Below, in pieces: positions 16,947-25,989 of a stretch of DNA of 64,000 bases. The notes below the pieces were generated by a model. That model saw only the letters and a list, made by a program, of their open reading frames with translations, did not search any database and was not told where the DNA came from. This DNA is from Pseudobacteroides cellulosolvens ATCC 35603 = DSM 2933. GTDB taxonomy: Bacteria > Bacillota > Clostridia > Acetivibrionales > DSM-2933. The stretch is from contig NZ_LGTC01000001.1 in the NCBI RefSeq assembly GCF_001262605.1, positions 1,908,501-1,972,500 of the forward strand, written 5' to 3'. A program made the translations under genes and the position numbers. Every line of letters starts with the position of its first letter. Positions within the stretch are counted from its first letter, which is position 1.

Positions 16947-17849
16947 TTAATAATTATCCCAATCATCGTATGGATCTGGCACTGCCGTTGGGGCCTTAGT
17001 TGGTGCTGGTGTTGTCGGTGCTGGCGTTGTCGGTGCTGGCGTTGTCGGTGCTGGCGTTGTTGGTGCTGGTGTTGTTGGTGCTGGTGTTGAGCCATAGTTA
17101 TACCAATCATCGTATGGATCTGGTGTTGGCGTTGGAGCCTTAGTTGGCGTAGGTGTTGCTGCCGGAGCTACATATGATGAAGTTGAATAAGAAGTTGCCG
17201 GTGTTGCCGTAGCCGTTGCTGCCGGGGTCGGTGTTGCTGCCGGTGTTACTGTTGCGGGTGTTGCAGCAGGTGTTACTGTTGCTGCTGGAGTTGTTGTTAT
17301 CATTGCTCCTGGAATAGGTGTAACTTCTGGAGTTGTAGTTACTCCCATATCAACTTCAGCCTGTTTGAGTTTATCATTCCAATCTACCTTTACACCTAAA
17401 GCATCACCTAATACTCTCAAAGGTAAAAATGTTCTTCCTTCAACTACTACTGGCGGGTATTCGGAATCAAGTTCATCACCACGCACTATTACTTTAAATT
17501 CTGCCTTTAATGCCTTCCAGCTTTTATTTTTCCATTTTGCTTTTTCAGAATCGGATAATGCTGTCTCAGTCTTGGCTGTATCATTTAAATCTATAGCCAT
17601 TCCAACTTCAGCCTGCTTTAATTTGTCATTCCACTCAACCGAAACACCTAATACATTTCCCATAGCCCTTAAAGGCAAATATGTTCTACTTTCAATAACT
17701 ATCGGAGGAGTCTCAGAAACATATTCCTGTCCCCGAACCATTACTTTAAATAATGCTTTTGTTGCTGTCCAATTTGTTGGACCCGCATTGGCAAAAATGC
17801 AAGTTGACAATATTCCCCCAATTACTAAACCGCTTAATAACCTTTTCAT
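16947..17849 (-). CDS. Exported protein with two copper-amine-oxidase-N domains and a Thr/Pro-repeat tail
   Basis: A 300-residue protein started at 17849, where AAAGGAG lies 11 bp upstream. Signal peptide (1-22), then two similar stalk domains of about 70 residues each. Both contain FKVMVRG or FKVIVRG, a YPPVVVEGRTFLPLR-type strand and a VDWNDKLKQAEV ending. From about residue 175 it is nearly all Ala/Thr/Pro, including a perfect Ala-Pro-Thr-Thr-Pro repeat. The motif DPYDDW occurs twice, once inside the linker and once at the very C-terminus (DPYDDWDNY). The tandem stalk domains show an internal duplication. Probably a wall-associated spacer; no catalytic residues are visible. Confidence 0.7.
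   Translation of the reverse strand: MKRLLSGLVIGGILSTCIFANAGPTNWTATKALFKVMVRGQEYVSETPPIVIESRTYLPLRAMGNVLGVSVEWNDKLKQAEVGMAIDLNDTAKTETALSDSEKAKWKNKSWKALKAEFKVIVRGDELDSEYPPVVVEGRTFLPLRVLGDALGVKVDWNDKLKQAEVDMGVTTTPEVTPIPGAMITTTPAATVTPAATPATVTPAATPTPAATATATPATSYSTSSYVAPAATPTPTKAPTPTPDPYDDWYNYGSTPAPTTPAPTTPAPTTPAPTTPAPTTPAPTKAPTAVPDPYDDWDNY
17002..17091. repeat. Six tandem 15-bp coding repeats
   Basis: Six head-to-tail copies of a 15-bp unit (GGTGCTGGTGTTGTC on the plus strand, varying at third positions) encode the Ala-Pro-Thr-Thr-Pro repeat in the linker of the gene at 16947-17849. Near-identity of the units suggests recent slippage. Confidence 0.85.
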
Positions 17850-18013
17850 AATTGAATACACTCCTTTAAAATTTATATATAGTTTACTAAACTTTCCCAC
17901 ATAGAAATCAGATCAAGTTTTATTAATATACATTTTTTTGTGATATACAATATCACTTATTAAATATTCACTATCGATAGTTAAAGCAATGGTATGCAGC
18001 CGATGCTGTAAGA

Positions 18014-18661
18014 TTATACCTCTGTTTGTGCTTTGGATTTACGACTTTTAATAAATGTTATAAAAGCTGGTAAAGTTGTTACAACCACAATACCAACAAT
18101 TACAAAGGTAAAGTTTTCCTTAACTGCTGGAATATTGCCAAAGAAATAACCCAACAGCATGAAAGATATAATCCAGGAAATACCACCAATGGCATTATAC
18201 ATGGTAAAACTGGCAAAATTCATTTTCCCTATACCTGCTACAAAAGGTGCAAATGTACGAATGATCGGGAAGAACCTTGATAATATGATTGCCTTGCCTC
18301 CATGTTTATCGAAGAAAGTGTGAGTCCTATCAATGTGTTCCTTTTTAACAAGACGGATTTTTTTAAATCCAATAATCTTGTCCCCAATAAATCTTCCGAT
18401 AAAGTAGTTTGTTGTATTTCCCAATATAGCAGCAGTTACTAAAAGTATAAATGCAAGCTTTATATTCACACTGCTGTAAAGTGCACCTAATGCAAAAAGA
18501 AATGAATCCCCCGGCAAAAACGGTGTAACTACCAATCCAGTCTCACAAAATATAATCAAAAATAGAATCATATAAGCCCAAGCACCATAATTCAGAAAAA
18601 TCTCTGCAAGATGCTTATCAATGTGCAGTGCAAAATCGATTAACTGTGTTATTATTTCCAC
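18014..18661 (-). CDS. DedA-family membrane protein
   Basis: A 215-residue integral membrane protein with the DedA pattern: an N-terminal re-entrant or helical segment, the motif FLPGDSFLFALGAL (about 48-61), GNTTNYFIGRFIGDK (about 81-95), the Arg-rich FFDKHGGKAIILSRFFPIIRTFAP segment around 114-137 and G-x-x-W-I near 160. DedA proteins are involved in membrane homeostasis and undecaprenyl-phosphate or lipid translocation. Shine-Dalgarno AGGAGG upstream. It ends about 165 bp before the stalk-domain gene start. Confidence 0.85.
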   Translation of the reverse strand: MEIITQLIDFALHIDKHLAEIFLNYGAWAYMILFLIIFCETGLVVTPFLPGDSFLFALGALYSSVNIKLAFILLVTAAILGNTTNYFIGRFIGDKIIGFKKIRLVKKEHIDRTHTFFDKHGGKAIILSRFFPIIRTFAPFVAGIGKMNFASFTMYNAIGGISWIISFMLLGYFFGNIPAVKENFTFVIVGIVVVTTLPAFITFIKSRKSKAQTEV

Positions 18662-18716
18662 TAAATTCCCGCCTCCTTTCTATGGTTACCAAATCTTTAA
18701 CTCCGACCTTTCACAA

Positions 18717-20246
18717 TTATTTAGTGATATATAATATATCACTAATTTTGCGTTCTCCACCAAGAGACGGCTGATTTACTACCTTTCCATTAAAGTACAT
18801 ATTTGAGGAGCCACCGCCATCAAGATTGAATGCTTCTTTACAACCTAAGTCATAAAACATTTTAGCAAATTCATCCAATGTAGCACCTCTGCTATAACCG
18901 GGATCTCTTCCATCTACTACTATAAAAACAAAGTGATTTGGTTCTATCATTCCAATTCCGGTACGCGGATTTGCACCCTCAATTGGTCTTCTTGCAGCTG
19001 AACTTGGACTGTTAATATCAATTACTACATTTACAAAAGGAGATTGCAGTACTCCTGACTTCACAAGTGCTGGACCAAATGAAATGGCTTGGTATGCTCC
19101 ATTTTCCAATAGTTTAGTTACCGAATCACTGGACTCAGTATAGGATTCCATCTTGCCATTATTGTAAATGACTAAACCTGTTCTAAATGGAACATTTCTG
19201 TACATTTCCCCGTTTCTAATCTCAATACCATCATCCCTGAATCCATAGTACGAACCGTTAACAGCAAAAAGCGCATTATTTTGTTCTGCCATGTTTGATG
19301 TTGTATCGGTAATATTTTTCCCAAATGTGTTTTTTGCAAATGCCGAAAGTATATCAGACCCTTTATTTACTTTTATATCTGCAACGTAATATGTAATCTT
19401 GTCTTCCCCTGTACCTTGTTCATATTTTTTAATATGTACACTTTTACCATTACCAACATAATTCATATCATCTAGTACTTCTGCAGGAGTATTTGTCGGT
19501 GTAGGCATCGGTGTATTTGTTGGCGTTGGTGTATTTGTGGGCGTATTTGTCGGTGTATTTGTCGGTGTACTCGTTGGCGTATTTGTAGGCGTCGGTGTTG
19601 GTGCCTTTGTTGGTGTTGATGTTGGAGCTTTTGTTGGTGTCGAACCCTGCACAACTTTATAAGTTATATCAGAAGGATAGTCTGAGCTTTTCTTGTTAAA
19701 GTTCTTAGCCACTCCTACTACGTCCAGCATATTTATGGCATTATCGTTGTTTACATCATATATCTGGTTATAAGTTGATTCTAAAGCCGCAGTATTAAAA
19801 ACTTTTGAAATTTGAACTATATCCGACATATTGATGATAAGGTCTCCATTAAAGTCCCCAGGCCAAATATTAATTTGTAAATTTCCCTCTGACAAGACAA
19901 TATTATTGGTAACCGGTATATTGGTTATCTCCCTTGTCAAATACCCTGGTTTGGATATAATAAACGAGACCTTAGAACTACTTAAAACATCCTTTATTTC
20001 AAAGTATCCTTTTGAATCGGTCTGACCTGGAGCTTCGTATCCGTCAGTAACAATGGTAAAACCAGAAAGCCTGGTAGACGCCGAACCTATTTGGTTTGCA
20101 AGAGCAGGTTTAACATACCCTGATACGGTATAAACATCTTCTGCATTAACCTGCTGGAATATAGCAATCAGTATAGTAAAGATTATAAGCAAAGCCGGCA
20201 CTACTTTTTTTACTCTTCCTTTAGAAATTTTTAAGCTTCCCCTCAT
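18717..20246 (-). CDS. Secreted dockerin-bearing phosphodiester glycosidase (NAGPA-like)
   Basis: A 509-residue exported protein. A signal or anchor helix (about 15-35) is followed by a carboxypeptidase-regulatory-like beta domain (about 37-125, with [10 protein letters not shown]), a type I dockerin (about 127-190, [14 protein letters not shown] and [14 protein letters not shown]), a Thr/Pro linker (about 205-255) and a C-terminal phosphodiester glycosidase domain of the N-acetylglucosamine-1-phosphodiester alpha-N-acetylglucosaminidase fold (about 260-509; [44 protein letters not shown]). The family cleaves sugar phosphodiesters, and wall polymer or exopolysaccharide is a reasonable target. 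The dockerin here lies before the enzyme domain. A paralogue with a different anchor is at 21377. Confidence 0.85.
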   Translation of the reverse strand: MRGSLKISKGRVKKVVPALLIIFTILIAIFQQVNAEDVYTVSGYVKPALANQIGSASTRLSGFTIVTDGYEAPGQTDSKGYFEIKDVLSSSKVSFIISKPGYLTREITNIPVTNNIVLSEGNLQINIWPGDFNGDLIINMSDIVQISKVFNTAALESTYNQIYDVNNDNAINMLDVVGVAKNFNKKSSDYPSDITYKVVQGSTPTKAPTSTPTKAPTPTPTNTPTSTPTNTPTNTPTNTPTPTNTPMPTPTNTPAEVLDDMNYVGNGKSVHIKKYEQGTGEDKITYYVADIKVNKGSDILSAFAKNTFGKNITDTTSNMAEQNNALFAVNGSYYGFRDDGIEIRNGEMYRNVPFRTGLVIYNNGKMESYTESSDSVTKLLENGAYQAISFGPALVKSGVLQSPFVNVVIDINSPSSAARRPIEGANPRTGIGMIEPNHFVFIVVDGRDPGYSRGATLDEFAKMFYDLGCKEAFNLDGGGSSNMYFNGKVVNQPSLGGERKISDILYITK

Positions 20247-20299
20247 TAAATAATCCTCCCATTCCTTTAGTTTCTTTCTAATAACTCCTATAATCCAGA

Positions 20300-21340
20300 T
20301 TATGATGGAGTCAATTTTATATCATTATCTTTTTTGAATATAAAAAGCTTCTGTACTGTATAACTTATTGTAAACAGGGTAATTTCGGTCAATATCTTTG
20401 CAGGTATAATATGCATATGAATTACTTCTATAAATAACTTCATCATGCAATAATTCAATGACAAGATAGCAAGTGCCAAACCAAAATACTTTGGAGCAGA
20501 CTGTTTTGTTGATGTATCTTTTGCATCAAATACAAAAACTTTATTAACAATATAGTTAAATGTTGAACTTATCACCCTTGCAAATACTATGCAAAAAAAC
20601 AATCCCCCCAATAGCTTATTAAATGCTAATAACAGCACAAAGTCAATGCAGAACGATAAAATAGAAGAGCTGCAAAACTTTAAAATAGGTAAAAGAACAC
20701 TTATAGAGTCATTGATTGGTCTAAAATGCGTTCCCTTATTATTATTATCATATATTGTAGCAATGGGTAACTGCTTTATAGATATGCCTGATTTTTTTGA
20801 TTTTAGCAATAAGTTCTGCTCATATTCAAACCTTTCTCCCTGAACAGAACACAGCCATGGCAATAATTCATAAGGATAACCCCTGAGACCTGTCTGCGTA
20901 TCATTCAGCACTATGCCGGTAGCCATTTTAAAAGTGAAAGCTGATATGCTGTTTCCAAAACGGCTCTTAAAAGGCACATCTCCTTCAAATTGTCTGACAC
21001 CTAAAACCATTTCCGGTTTATTGCTATCAATGGCATCAGCCAGCTTAATAATATCATTCACATGATGTTGTCCATCCGAATCGGCACATACAACCTTATC
21101 AGGCTCACAATTCGAGTGTATATAACTAAAGCCTGTTTTAAGAGCTGCTCCCTTCCCTTTGTTAACAGGATGATGTAATACTATGCATCCGTCTTCTTCA
21201 GCTTTATTAAAAAGCTGACTGAAGCTGTCGCCGCTGCCATCATCTACTATTAAAATCTTATAATCCGTTTTTTCTTTCAGCTGTGCAACAAGCTTTAGCA
21301 TTTTCTCAGTAGGTTCATATGCCGGAATTAAAACAATCAT
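20300..21340 (-). CDS. Glycosyltransferase family 2 fused to a GtrA-like membrane domain
   Basis: A 346-residue protein started at the ATG at 21340, with GGAGGTG 7 bp upstream. Residues 1-215 are a GT2 domain (VLIPAYEPTEKM, VDDGSGD, CADSDGQHH with the DxD-like metal site, and a GLRGYPYELL acceptor region). Residues 225-346 are four hydrophobic helices of the GtrA type. This is the DPM1/GtrB-like plan: transfer of a sugar to polyprenyl phosphate, with the GtrA part helping flip the lipid-linked sugar. It lies between two NAGPA-domain genes, suggesting that the three act on one surface glycan. Confidence 0.85.
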   Translation of the reverse strand: MIVLIPAYEPTEKMLKLVAQLKEKTDYKILIVDDGSGDSFSQLFNKAEEDGCIVLHHPVNKGKGAALKTGFSYIHSNCEPDKVVCADSDGQHHVNDIIKLADAIDSNKPEMVLGVRQFEGDVPFKSRFGNSISAFTFKMATGIVLNDTQTGLRGYPYELLPWLCSVQGERFEYEQNLLLKSKKSGISIKQLPIATIYDNNNKGTHFRPINDSISVLLPILKFCSSSILSFCIDFVLLLAFNKLLGGLFFCIVFARVISSTFNYIVNKVFVFDAKDTSTKQSAPKYFGLALAILSLNYCMMKLFIEVIHMHIIPAKILTEITLFTISYTVQKLFIFKKDNDIKLTPS

Positions 21341-21376
21341 TGTCTTCACCTCCACAAAAAAATTGTAAATTTTTCA

Positions 21377-22543
21377 TTATTTAATATAAATAATATCGCT
21401 TGTACCACGCTCTTTATCTTTACCGCCTGGTTTGTTGACACGTTTCCCCATGAAATACATTGTTGCCGAGTAACCTCCATCTACGTTGTATGCAGTTTTG
21501 CAGCCTAAGTCCTGAAAAACCTTGGCAAACTCTTCCAGTTCCATGCCTTTTGAGTAGCCTTTACTTCTACCGTCTACTACTATAAACACAAAATGATTTT
21601 TCTCTATCATACCTATACCGGCTCTAGGGTGAACCCCTTGTATGGGATGGTTTCCGAAGTTTGTATCAACTTCGTAATTAGCAATATCCGTACCCACCTT
21701 ACCGTCAACCACTAAAGCAGGTCCAAAAGAGACTGTATTCCAGACACCGTTTTTAAGAAGCTCTTCACCTGTAGTTTTTTTCTCATCATAAATCTTCATG
21801 CTTCCATCTTTGTAGAAGGCAAGACCTGTCCTTGCAGGTTCATTTCTTAGAAGCATACCGTTTCTAATCTCAATACCATCTGATCTAAATCCATAGTAGT
21901 CACCGTTTATAGCAAGAATTGCATTGTTTTCTTTCGCAATAACGGACGTACCTTCAATAATATTTCTACCAAACTTATTTTTTGCAAAGGCTGATCTCAT
22001 TTGAGTATAGTTAGTGAGCCTAATATCAGCTACATAATATGTCAATGTATCGTCCCCTTCACCTGTAACAACTTTCTTAATTTCAATAGTCTTGCTGTTA
22101 CTTTTATAGCTCGTATCGGTCGCAGTATATTTTTCAGGGCCGGCAGCTTTCTGATTGTTAGCTTTCTTGCCTGAGCTCTGTCCTTTTGAAGCTACTTTTG
22201 GAGTAGCTTTTAAGTTTGCTTTTGGAGTTACTTGAATTGCTCCACTTGAAGTTACTTTAATTGCCCCACTTGGGGTTACTTTAATATTTCCACTCGGTGT
22301 TACTTGAATTGATCCACTCGGTGTTACTTGAATTGCTTCACTTGGTGATTCCTGATCAGCTTCATCCAAGGGCTCTGTAAGATCTTCACTTGCAGCCGGT
22401 ACTTCCATCTGACTTAAATCAACTTCCACATGCTCTATTAAGTATCTGTCTGCTGCCCAATATGCGATTATTCCTATTACCAGTAAAAATACTCCAATAG
22501 ACGAAATAACTATTTTTGCTTTTTTTGACAACTTTCTTTTCAT
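21377..22543 (-). CDS. Membrane-tethered phosphodiester glycosidase (NAGPA-like)
   Basis: A 388-residue protein. Lys-rich start and one membrane helix (about 11-31) act as an uncleaved anchor; residues about 70-120 are a low-complexity stalk built from an 8-residue unit (x-Ile-x-Val-Thr-Pro-Ser-Gly, four to five copies); and residues 140-388 are a phosphodiester glycosidase domain closely similar to that of the gene at 18717 ([45 protein letters not shown]). It lacks a dockerin. In the DGG(G/Y)S motif the third Gly is Tyr, a difference from its paralogue. GGAGG upstream of the ATG. Confidence 0.85.
   Translation of the reverse strand: MKRKLSKKAKIVISSIGVFLLVIGIIAYWAADRYLIEHVEVDLSQMEVPAASEDLTEPLDEADQESPSEAIQVTPSGSIQVTPSGNIKVTPSGAIKVTSSGAIQVTPKANLKATPKVASKGQSSGKKANNQKAAGPEKYTATDTSYKSNSKTIEIKKVVTGEGDDTLTYYVADIRLTNYTQMRSAFAKNKFGRNIIEGTSVIAKENNAILAINGDYYGFRSDGIEIRNGMLLRNEPARTGLAFYKDGSMKIYDEKKTTGEELLKNGVWNTVSFGPALVVDGKVGTDIANYEVDTNFGNHPIQGVHPRAGIGMIEKNHFVFIVVDGRSKGYSKGMELEEFAKVFQDLGCKTAYNVDGGYSATMYFMGKRVNKPGGKDKERGTSDIIYIK
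22200..22345. repeat. Tandem 24-bp coding repeats
   Basis: About five degenerate 24-bp units encode the Val-Thr-Pro-Ser-Gly stalk of the gene at 21377. The central units differ by only a few bases, as expected for a slippage-prone linker. Confidence 0.75.
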
Positions 22544-23100
22544 GTTTTATTTTCCTCCCAATATGTTGCAAACATCCAAAACAAATGAGCATTTGTATGG
22601 ATTTACCAAAAATATTGTGCAAAAGCTCACACAAACATTCCTTAGGTTATAAGATATCAACCTCCTTATTGACCAAGTTAATTCCCATGATGACATGTAG
22701 AACTGGGTTAAAAGTTTATATCAAGTTTCTGTTTTGAAAAAACAGAAACTTATGTTCATAGAACAATATCGCTTGCGGTTATGCAATCTTACAAATGATT
22801 ACTTAATAATTAATCAGTATTCTATATATAATTACATAGGTAAAAAATTTTTTGAGTCACCAATTTTTAAATTTTATCTGAACTTTATCTGAACTTTATC
22901 TATAGATATCAAACTGTAAAACTAGTTATATACAGCAATCTATTTTCTATTGGAAATCCTTTTAAAACCCGTATGTTAATTATTCTAACGAATTTAATAC
23001 TTAATAATAATTATCGTATTGTTGATTTTGCTTTAAAATGGATATATACTATTTATGTTAATCTTGTACTTATTTAACTGTTATTCTTTAGGAGGTTTTT
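22544..23100. other. 557-bp divergent intergenic region
   Basis: No gene is visible. It separates the leftward NAGPA gene from the rightward radical-SAM-like gene and must contain both promoters. It holds the three 11-bp repeats at 22873-22905 and a strong AGGAGG at its right end. Confidence 0.6.
22873..22905. promoter_or_regulatory. Three direct repeats with 11-bp period
   Basis: TTTATCTGAAC, TTTATCTGAAC and TTTATCTATAG run head to tail (the first two identical, the third matching in its first seven bases). Helix-phased 11-bp repeats in a divergent promoter region suggest binding by an OmpR-type or similar regulator. Confidence 0.4.
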
Positions 23101-24408
23101 TTGCAAACATTAGTAATTATCCCAAATCTGATGTGTAAATTTTCATTTTCAGCCCCTTTAGCATGGCTTTTCAACGAAAATATCGAAAAAGTTAAAGGAA
23201 TATACAGCTTCGAATTGAATACATCAATTGTGAAACAATATAAATCATTTATAGTTGAACTAAACTGGTTTATTGAATTGTATGAATTTACATTGATTAC
23301 ACAATTTATTAAAAAACACAATCCAGATTCAGTTATAATGTTTGGCGGTTTATATAGCCAACTGAAATACAAAGAAATTTTTCAGAAATGTCCCGTCGAT
23401 TATTTTATAAGAGGTGATGCAGAACTTCCAATGAAAATGTTCTTAAATGATGAAGACCCGAAAACCATTCCTAATATGATTGGGCGTGATTTTGAGAATG
23501 AACATACATATATTTGTACAAAAGAAGAGCTTAAATCAATTCGTTATAATATGGATTGGCTACCTAAGTACTTTGATTTAATTCCACAGACTGCTGCTCC
23601 TGCAGATATTCCTCCAAAATACGATAAACTGCCATTATATCCGAAATATTGGGAAAGACCAGAAGAAAAGAAACAACCTGACGAATATAGGTGGCGTGTA
23701 CCGGCAAAAGGCGGCCGATACCATTTACCTATGGTTATTACGTCAAGAGGGTTGTGTGCTGCACATCATGAGGGATGTGATTATTGCATGGGATCAAAAG
23801 GCCATACCATACAAAATATTTATAGAAGGCCCTCATTAATTTTGGATAACGAAACAATAATATTACACTTGAAGGATATAGAAAGGAAGTTTAAGAGTGT
23901 CTGTTTGTTTATTAACTCTGAATTTAACTATGATTTTACTGGATATTACTTTGACTTGGAAGCAACAATTGAAATTGATTCGCCATGCAAGGCCGAGGAT
24001 TTAAAAAAAGTTATATACGCATTCCGTAAAACAATTGTTCATACTGCCATTTATCAAGAAGGGCTGACAGGAAAGAAAATAATTGAAAACATTCAAGAAT
24101 TTCAAAACTTAGAAAATGAAAATCACAAAATTTATTTTTTTGCGTTTGATGAAGATGCGAAGCTTATTCCAGAAAACAGAAGGCTTTATGCTGAAGTGGT
24201 TTTACCGTATTGGACTGACTGGAATTTTTATAATGTTTTTGAAAATGCCATGAAGAAGAGTCGTGAATGGTACTTTGTTACCGGACATGTAAATCTTTAT
24301 CCGCCTCAGAAACAATTGGTTATGAAAGTTCTGAACGTTATTCAAAAGCGTATTTTATATATTCTAAACCGATTAAAAATTATTGATATGAAAAAGAAGT
24401 TGATTTAA
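23101..24408 (+). CDS. B12-binding/radical-SAM-like protein with unusual cysteine spacing
   Basis: A 435-residue protein with a TTG start placed by AGGAGG 5 bp upstream. The N-terminal 150 residues look like the B12-binding half of class B radical SAM proteins (PDSVIMFGGLYSQ, then YFIRGDAE). Around residue 220 the segment VITSRGLCAAHHEGCDYCMGS follows the family's TSRGC...CGGS landmark, but the cysteines are spaced C-x6-C-x2-C instead of the canonical C-x3-C-x2-C. The C-terminal part is soluble and mixed alpha/beta. If it binds a 4Fe-4S cluster, the geometry is non-standard; it could instead be a catalytically altered relative. No product is assigned. The gene stands alone on the plus strand. 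Confidence 0.5.
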   Translation: MQTLVIIPNLMCKFSFSAPLAWLFNENIEKVKGIYSFELNTSIVKQYKSFIVELNWFIELYEFTLITQFIKKHNPDSVIMFGGLYSQLKYKEIFQKCPVDYFIRGDAELPMKMFLNDEDPKTIPNMIGRDFENEHTYICTKEELKSIRYNMDWLPKYFDLIPQTAAPADIPPKYDKLPLYPKYWERPEEKKQPDEYRWRVPAKGGRYHLPMVITSRGLCAAHHEGCDYCMGSKGHTIQNIYRRPSLILDNETIILHLKDIERKFKSVCLFINSEFNYDFTGYYFDLEATIEIDSPCKAEDLKKVIYAFRKTIVHTAIYQEGLTGKKIIENIQEFQNLENENHKIYFFAFDEDAKLIPENRRLYAEVVLPYWTDWNFYNVFENAMKKSREWYFVTGHVNLYPPQKQLVMKVLNVIQKRILYILNRLKIIDMKKKLI

Positions 24409-24458
24409 TAATGAGTCATGCTCTTTTTTACCAACCTATAGGATTGCTATCATCATTT

Positions 24459-25199
24459 TTAACGGCATAAATGGAACCATATAAGTATATTAATGTAATT
24501 ATAGAATACAGCACATAAATAATAGTTTGATCTTATGTATAAAATTTCCGACACGCTTTTAACAATTATTGGCAGTGTCATAGCATAAAGGCTTAAATTG
24601 AGTAATTCTGAATAAGAAAAATAAGTTTTTGCTTTACGATTTATTACTATTCCTATTAAAGCAATAATTAACGATATTAAAATATATATAATAACGTTTA
24701 TTAATGTTTTTGCCAGTACTCCAAAAACAGCCAGATATTTTGCTGTTTTGAAAGTATTAATTAAAAATGTTTTATTGAAATCGTTAGATATATCACGAGG
24801 TTTCAGTTGATTTGAATCTTTTTGAATCAATGCCTTTCCTGTTATTATCATAACAGAATTATATTTACTCATTATAGAATCTTCAATTTTATCACTATCA
24901 CTTATAATAATTAACTCATCCTTAATTTCCACAATTACAGGAAGTTTTACGTCAGTATAAATTTTTCCATCCTTTATAGAAAATTCAGGTACTTCTTTAT
25001 CAATTTTATCATTAATCTCTTTAAATGTAATGTTTAAATCATTTATTGAACGAATAACTGAAAATGAGCTCATAACCATGGATAGAATAAGTATATATTT
25101 TATTGATTTGCTAATTGGGGGTGCTAAAAAGTGCTTGTAATCCTTAAGGCAAAAAATACTTACAATAAGTTTTTGTAAAAAGCTATAATTTTTACTCAA
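24459..25199 (-). CDS. DUF1189 family membrane protein
   Basis: A 246-residue protein with the DUF1189 plan: a short cytoplasmic N-terminus, one membrane helix (about 31-50), an extracellular domain of about 110 residues (FSIKDGKIYTDVKLP, then a VMIITGKAL strand), and three or four C-terminal helices (about 150-245). The start is TTG at 25199 with AAGGTGG about 8 bp upstream. Function of the family is unknown. Not obviously linked to the neighbouring biosynthetic cluster. Confidence 0.65.
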   Translation of the reverse strand: MSKNYSFLQKLIVSIFCLKDYKHFLAPPISKSIKYILILSMVMSSFSVIRSINDLNITFKEINDKIDKEVPEFSIKDGKIYTDVKLPVIVEIKDELIIISDSDKIEDSIMSKYNSVMIITGKALIQKDSNQLKPRDISNDFNKTFLINTFKTAKYLAVFGVLAKTLINVIIYILISLIIALIGIVINRKAKTYFSYSELLNLSLYAMTLPIIVKSVSEILYIRSNYYLCAVFYNYINILIWFHLCR

Positions 25200-25307
25200 A
25201 AACCAACACCACCTTTTAGTAATTGGTTAGCCTTTTTAATATAATTGATGTATTAAATTCTTTATTCTCTATCCAAAGGAAAATTCCTGCAATAAATAAC
25301 AACATAC

Positions 25308-25367
25308 TTTCAGCATTCGCGAATTTTTGAATGTTAATTTCGGATCAAGAATTCGCGAACACTGAAA
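25308..25367. repeat. 22-bp inverted repeat hairpin
   Basis: Two 22-nt arms (TTTCAGCATTCGCGAATTTTTG and its partner ending at 25367) pair at 19 Watson-Crick positions plus one wobble, around a 16-nt loop. The core TTCGCGAATT is itself close to a palindrome. It begins 9 bp after the stop of the acetyltransferase gene. No T tract follows on either strand. Confidence 0.7.
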
Positions 25368-25376
25368 TCTAAAGAT

Positions 25377-25874
25377 TTATTGCATATGTTTTTCTAAAAC
25401 AAAACTACCTTCCTCCATATTTTTCGGATTTTCAATTTTTACAGCATGGAAACCGCATTTATTTATATAAAAATGATGGTTTCTCATTGAAAATATTGGG
25501 GTTTCAGTATGCCAGCAAACAGTTTTTGAATAATAATTTTCTATATAATCCCAAACTTGTTTGCCAACATTCTTGTTTTGAATTGTACTGTCAATAAAAA
25601 GGTTTCCAAGATAGTTATGCTGTGTTTCCTGGTTTATCCATAGAATAATGGCACCAATTGTCTGTCCTTCCAGTAAAATTTTAAACGCCGTTGATTTTTC
25701 ATTAAGCCCATACTCCCGTAAAAATTCTCCATTATCATAACCTGGAGGTCCACCACTTTCTTTACCGAGATGAATTCGGGAATCTTCATCAAAAGCTCTT
25801 TTCATAATGGGCGTCAGTTCTTCAATATCACTTTCTTCCAGAGGTACAAGTGATATTCCGTTAGATATTTCCAT
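25377..25874 (-). CDS. GNAT-family N-acetyltransferase
   Basis: A 165-residue single-domain GNAT protein: a beta-alpha start (ISLVPLEESDIEELTPIMKRAF), a central strand pair (KILLEGQTIGAIILW and NYLGNLFIDSTIQNKNVGKQVWDYIE), which includes the acetyl-CoA loop (Q-N-K-N-V-G-K), and a C-terminal FYINKCGFHAVKIE strand. The acceptor substrate is not predictable. AGGAGG upstream of the ATG. It lies 116 bp downstream of the end of the biosynthetic cluster on the same strand and could be its last, marginal member (for example acetylating a product amine), but nothing shows this. Confidence 0.75.
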   Translation of the reverse strand: MEISNGISLVPLEESDIEELTPIMKRAFDEDSRIHLGKESGGPPGYDNGEFLREYGLNEKSTAFKILLEGQTIGAIILWINQETQHNYLGNLFIDSTIQNKNVGKQVWDYIENYYSKTVCWHTETPIFSMRNHHFYINKCGFHAVKIENPKNMEEGSFVLEKHMQ

Positions 25875-25989
25875 TTTTATTGCCTCCTGTGTGGATTATT
25901 TAAGTAAAGCGAGTATTATACATTATTTTACATTATACAATATCCTGGAAATTCATTCAAGTCAAATACTGATATATAATTTATTAAAA

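Noticed and set aside
16950..17300. Regular repeats that could be mistaken for a CRISPR array
   Set aside because: Units are 15 bp with no spacers and lie in frame within a coding sequence for a Pro/Thr linker.
17940..17956. Small palindrome GTGATAT-ACA-ATATCAC upstream of the stalk-domain gene as a terminator or operator
   Set aside because: The 7-bp AT-rich arms are easily produced by chance and there is no T tract on the relevant strand.
25377..25874. Acetyltransferase as a self-resistance gene of the cluster
   Set aside because: Position at the border is suggestive, but a 116-bp gap with a hairpin-adjacent end and a generic GNAT sequence give no real support.
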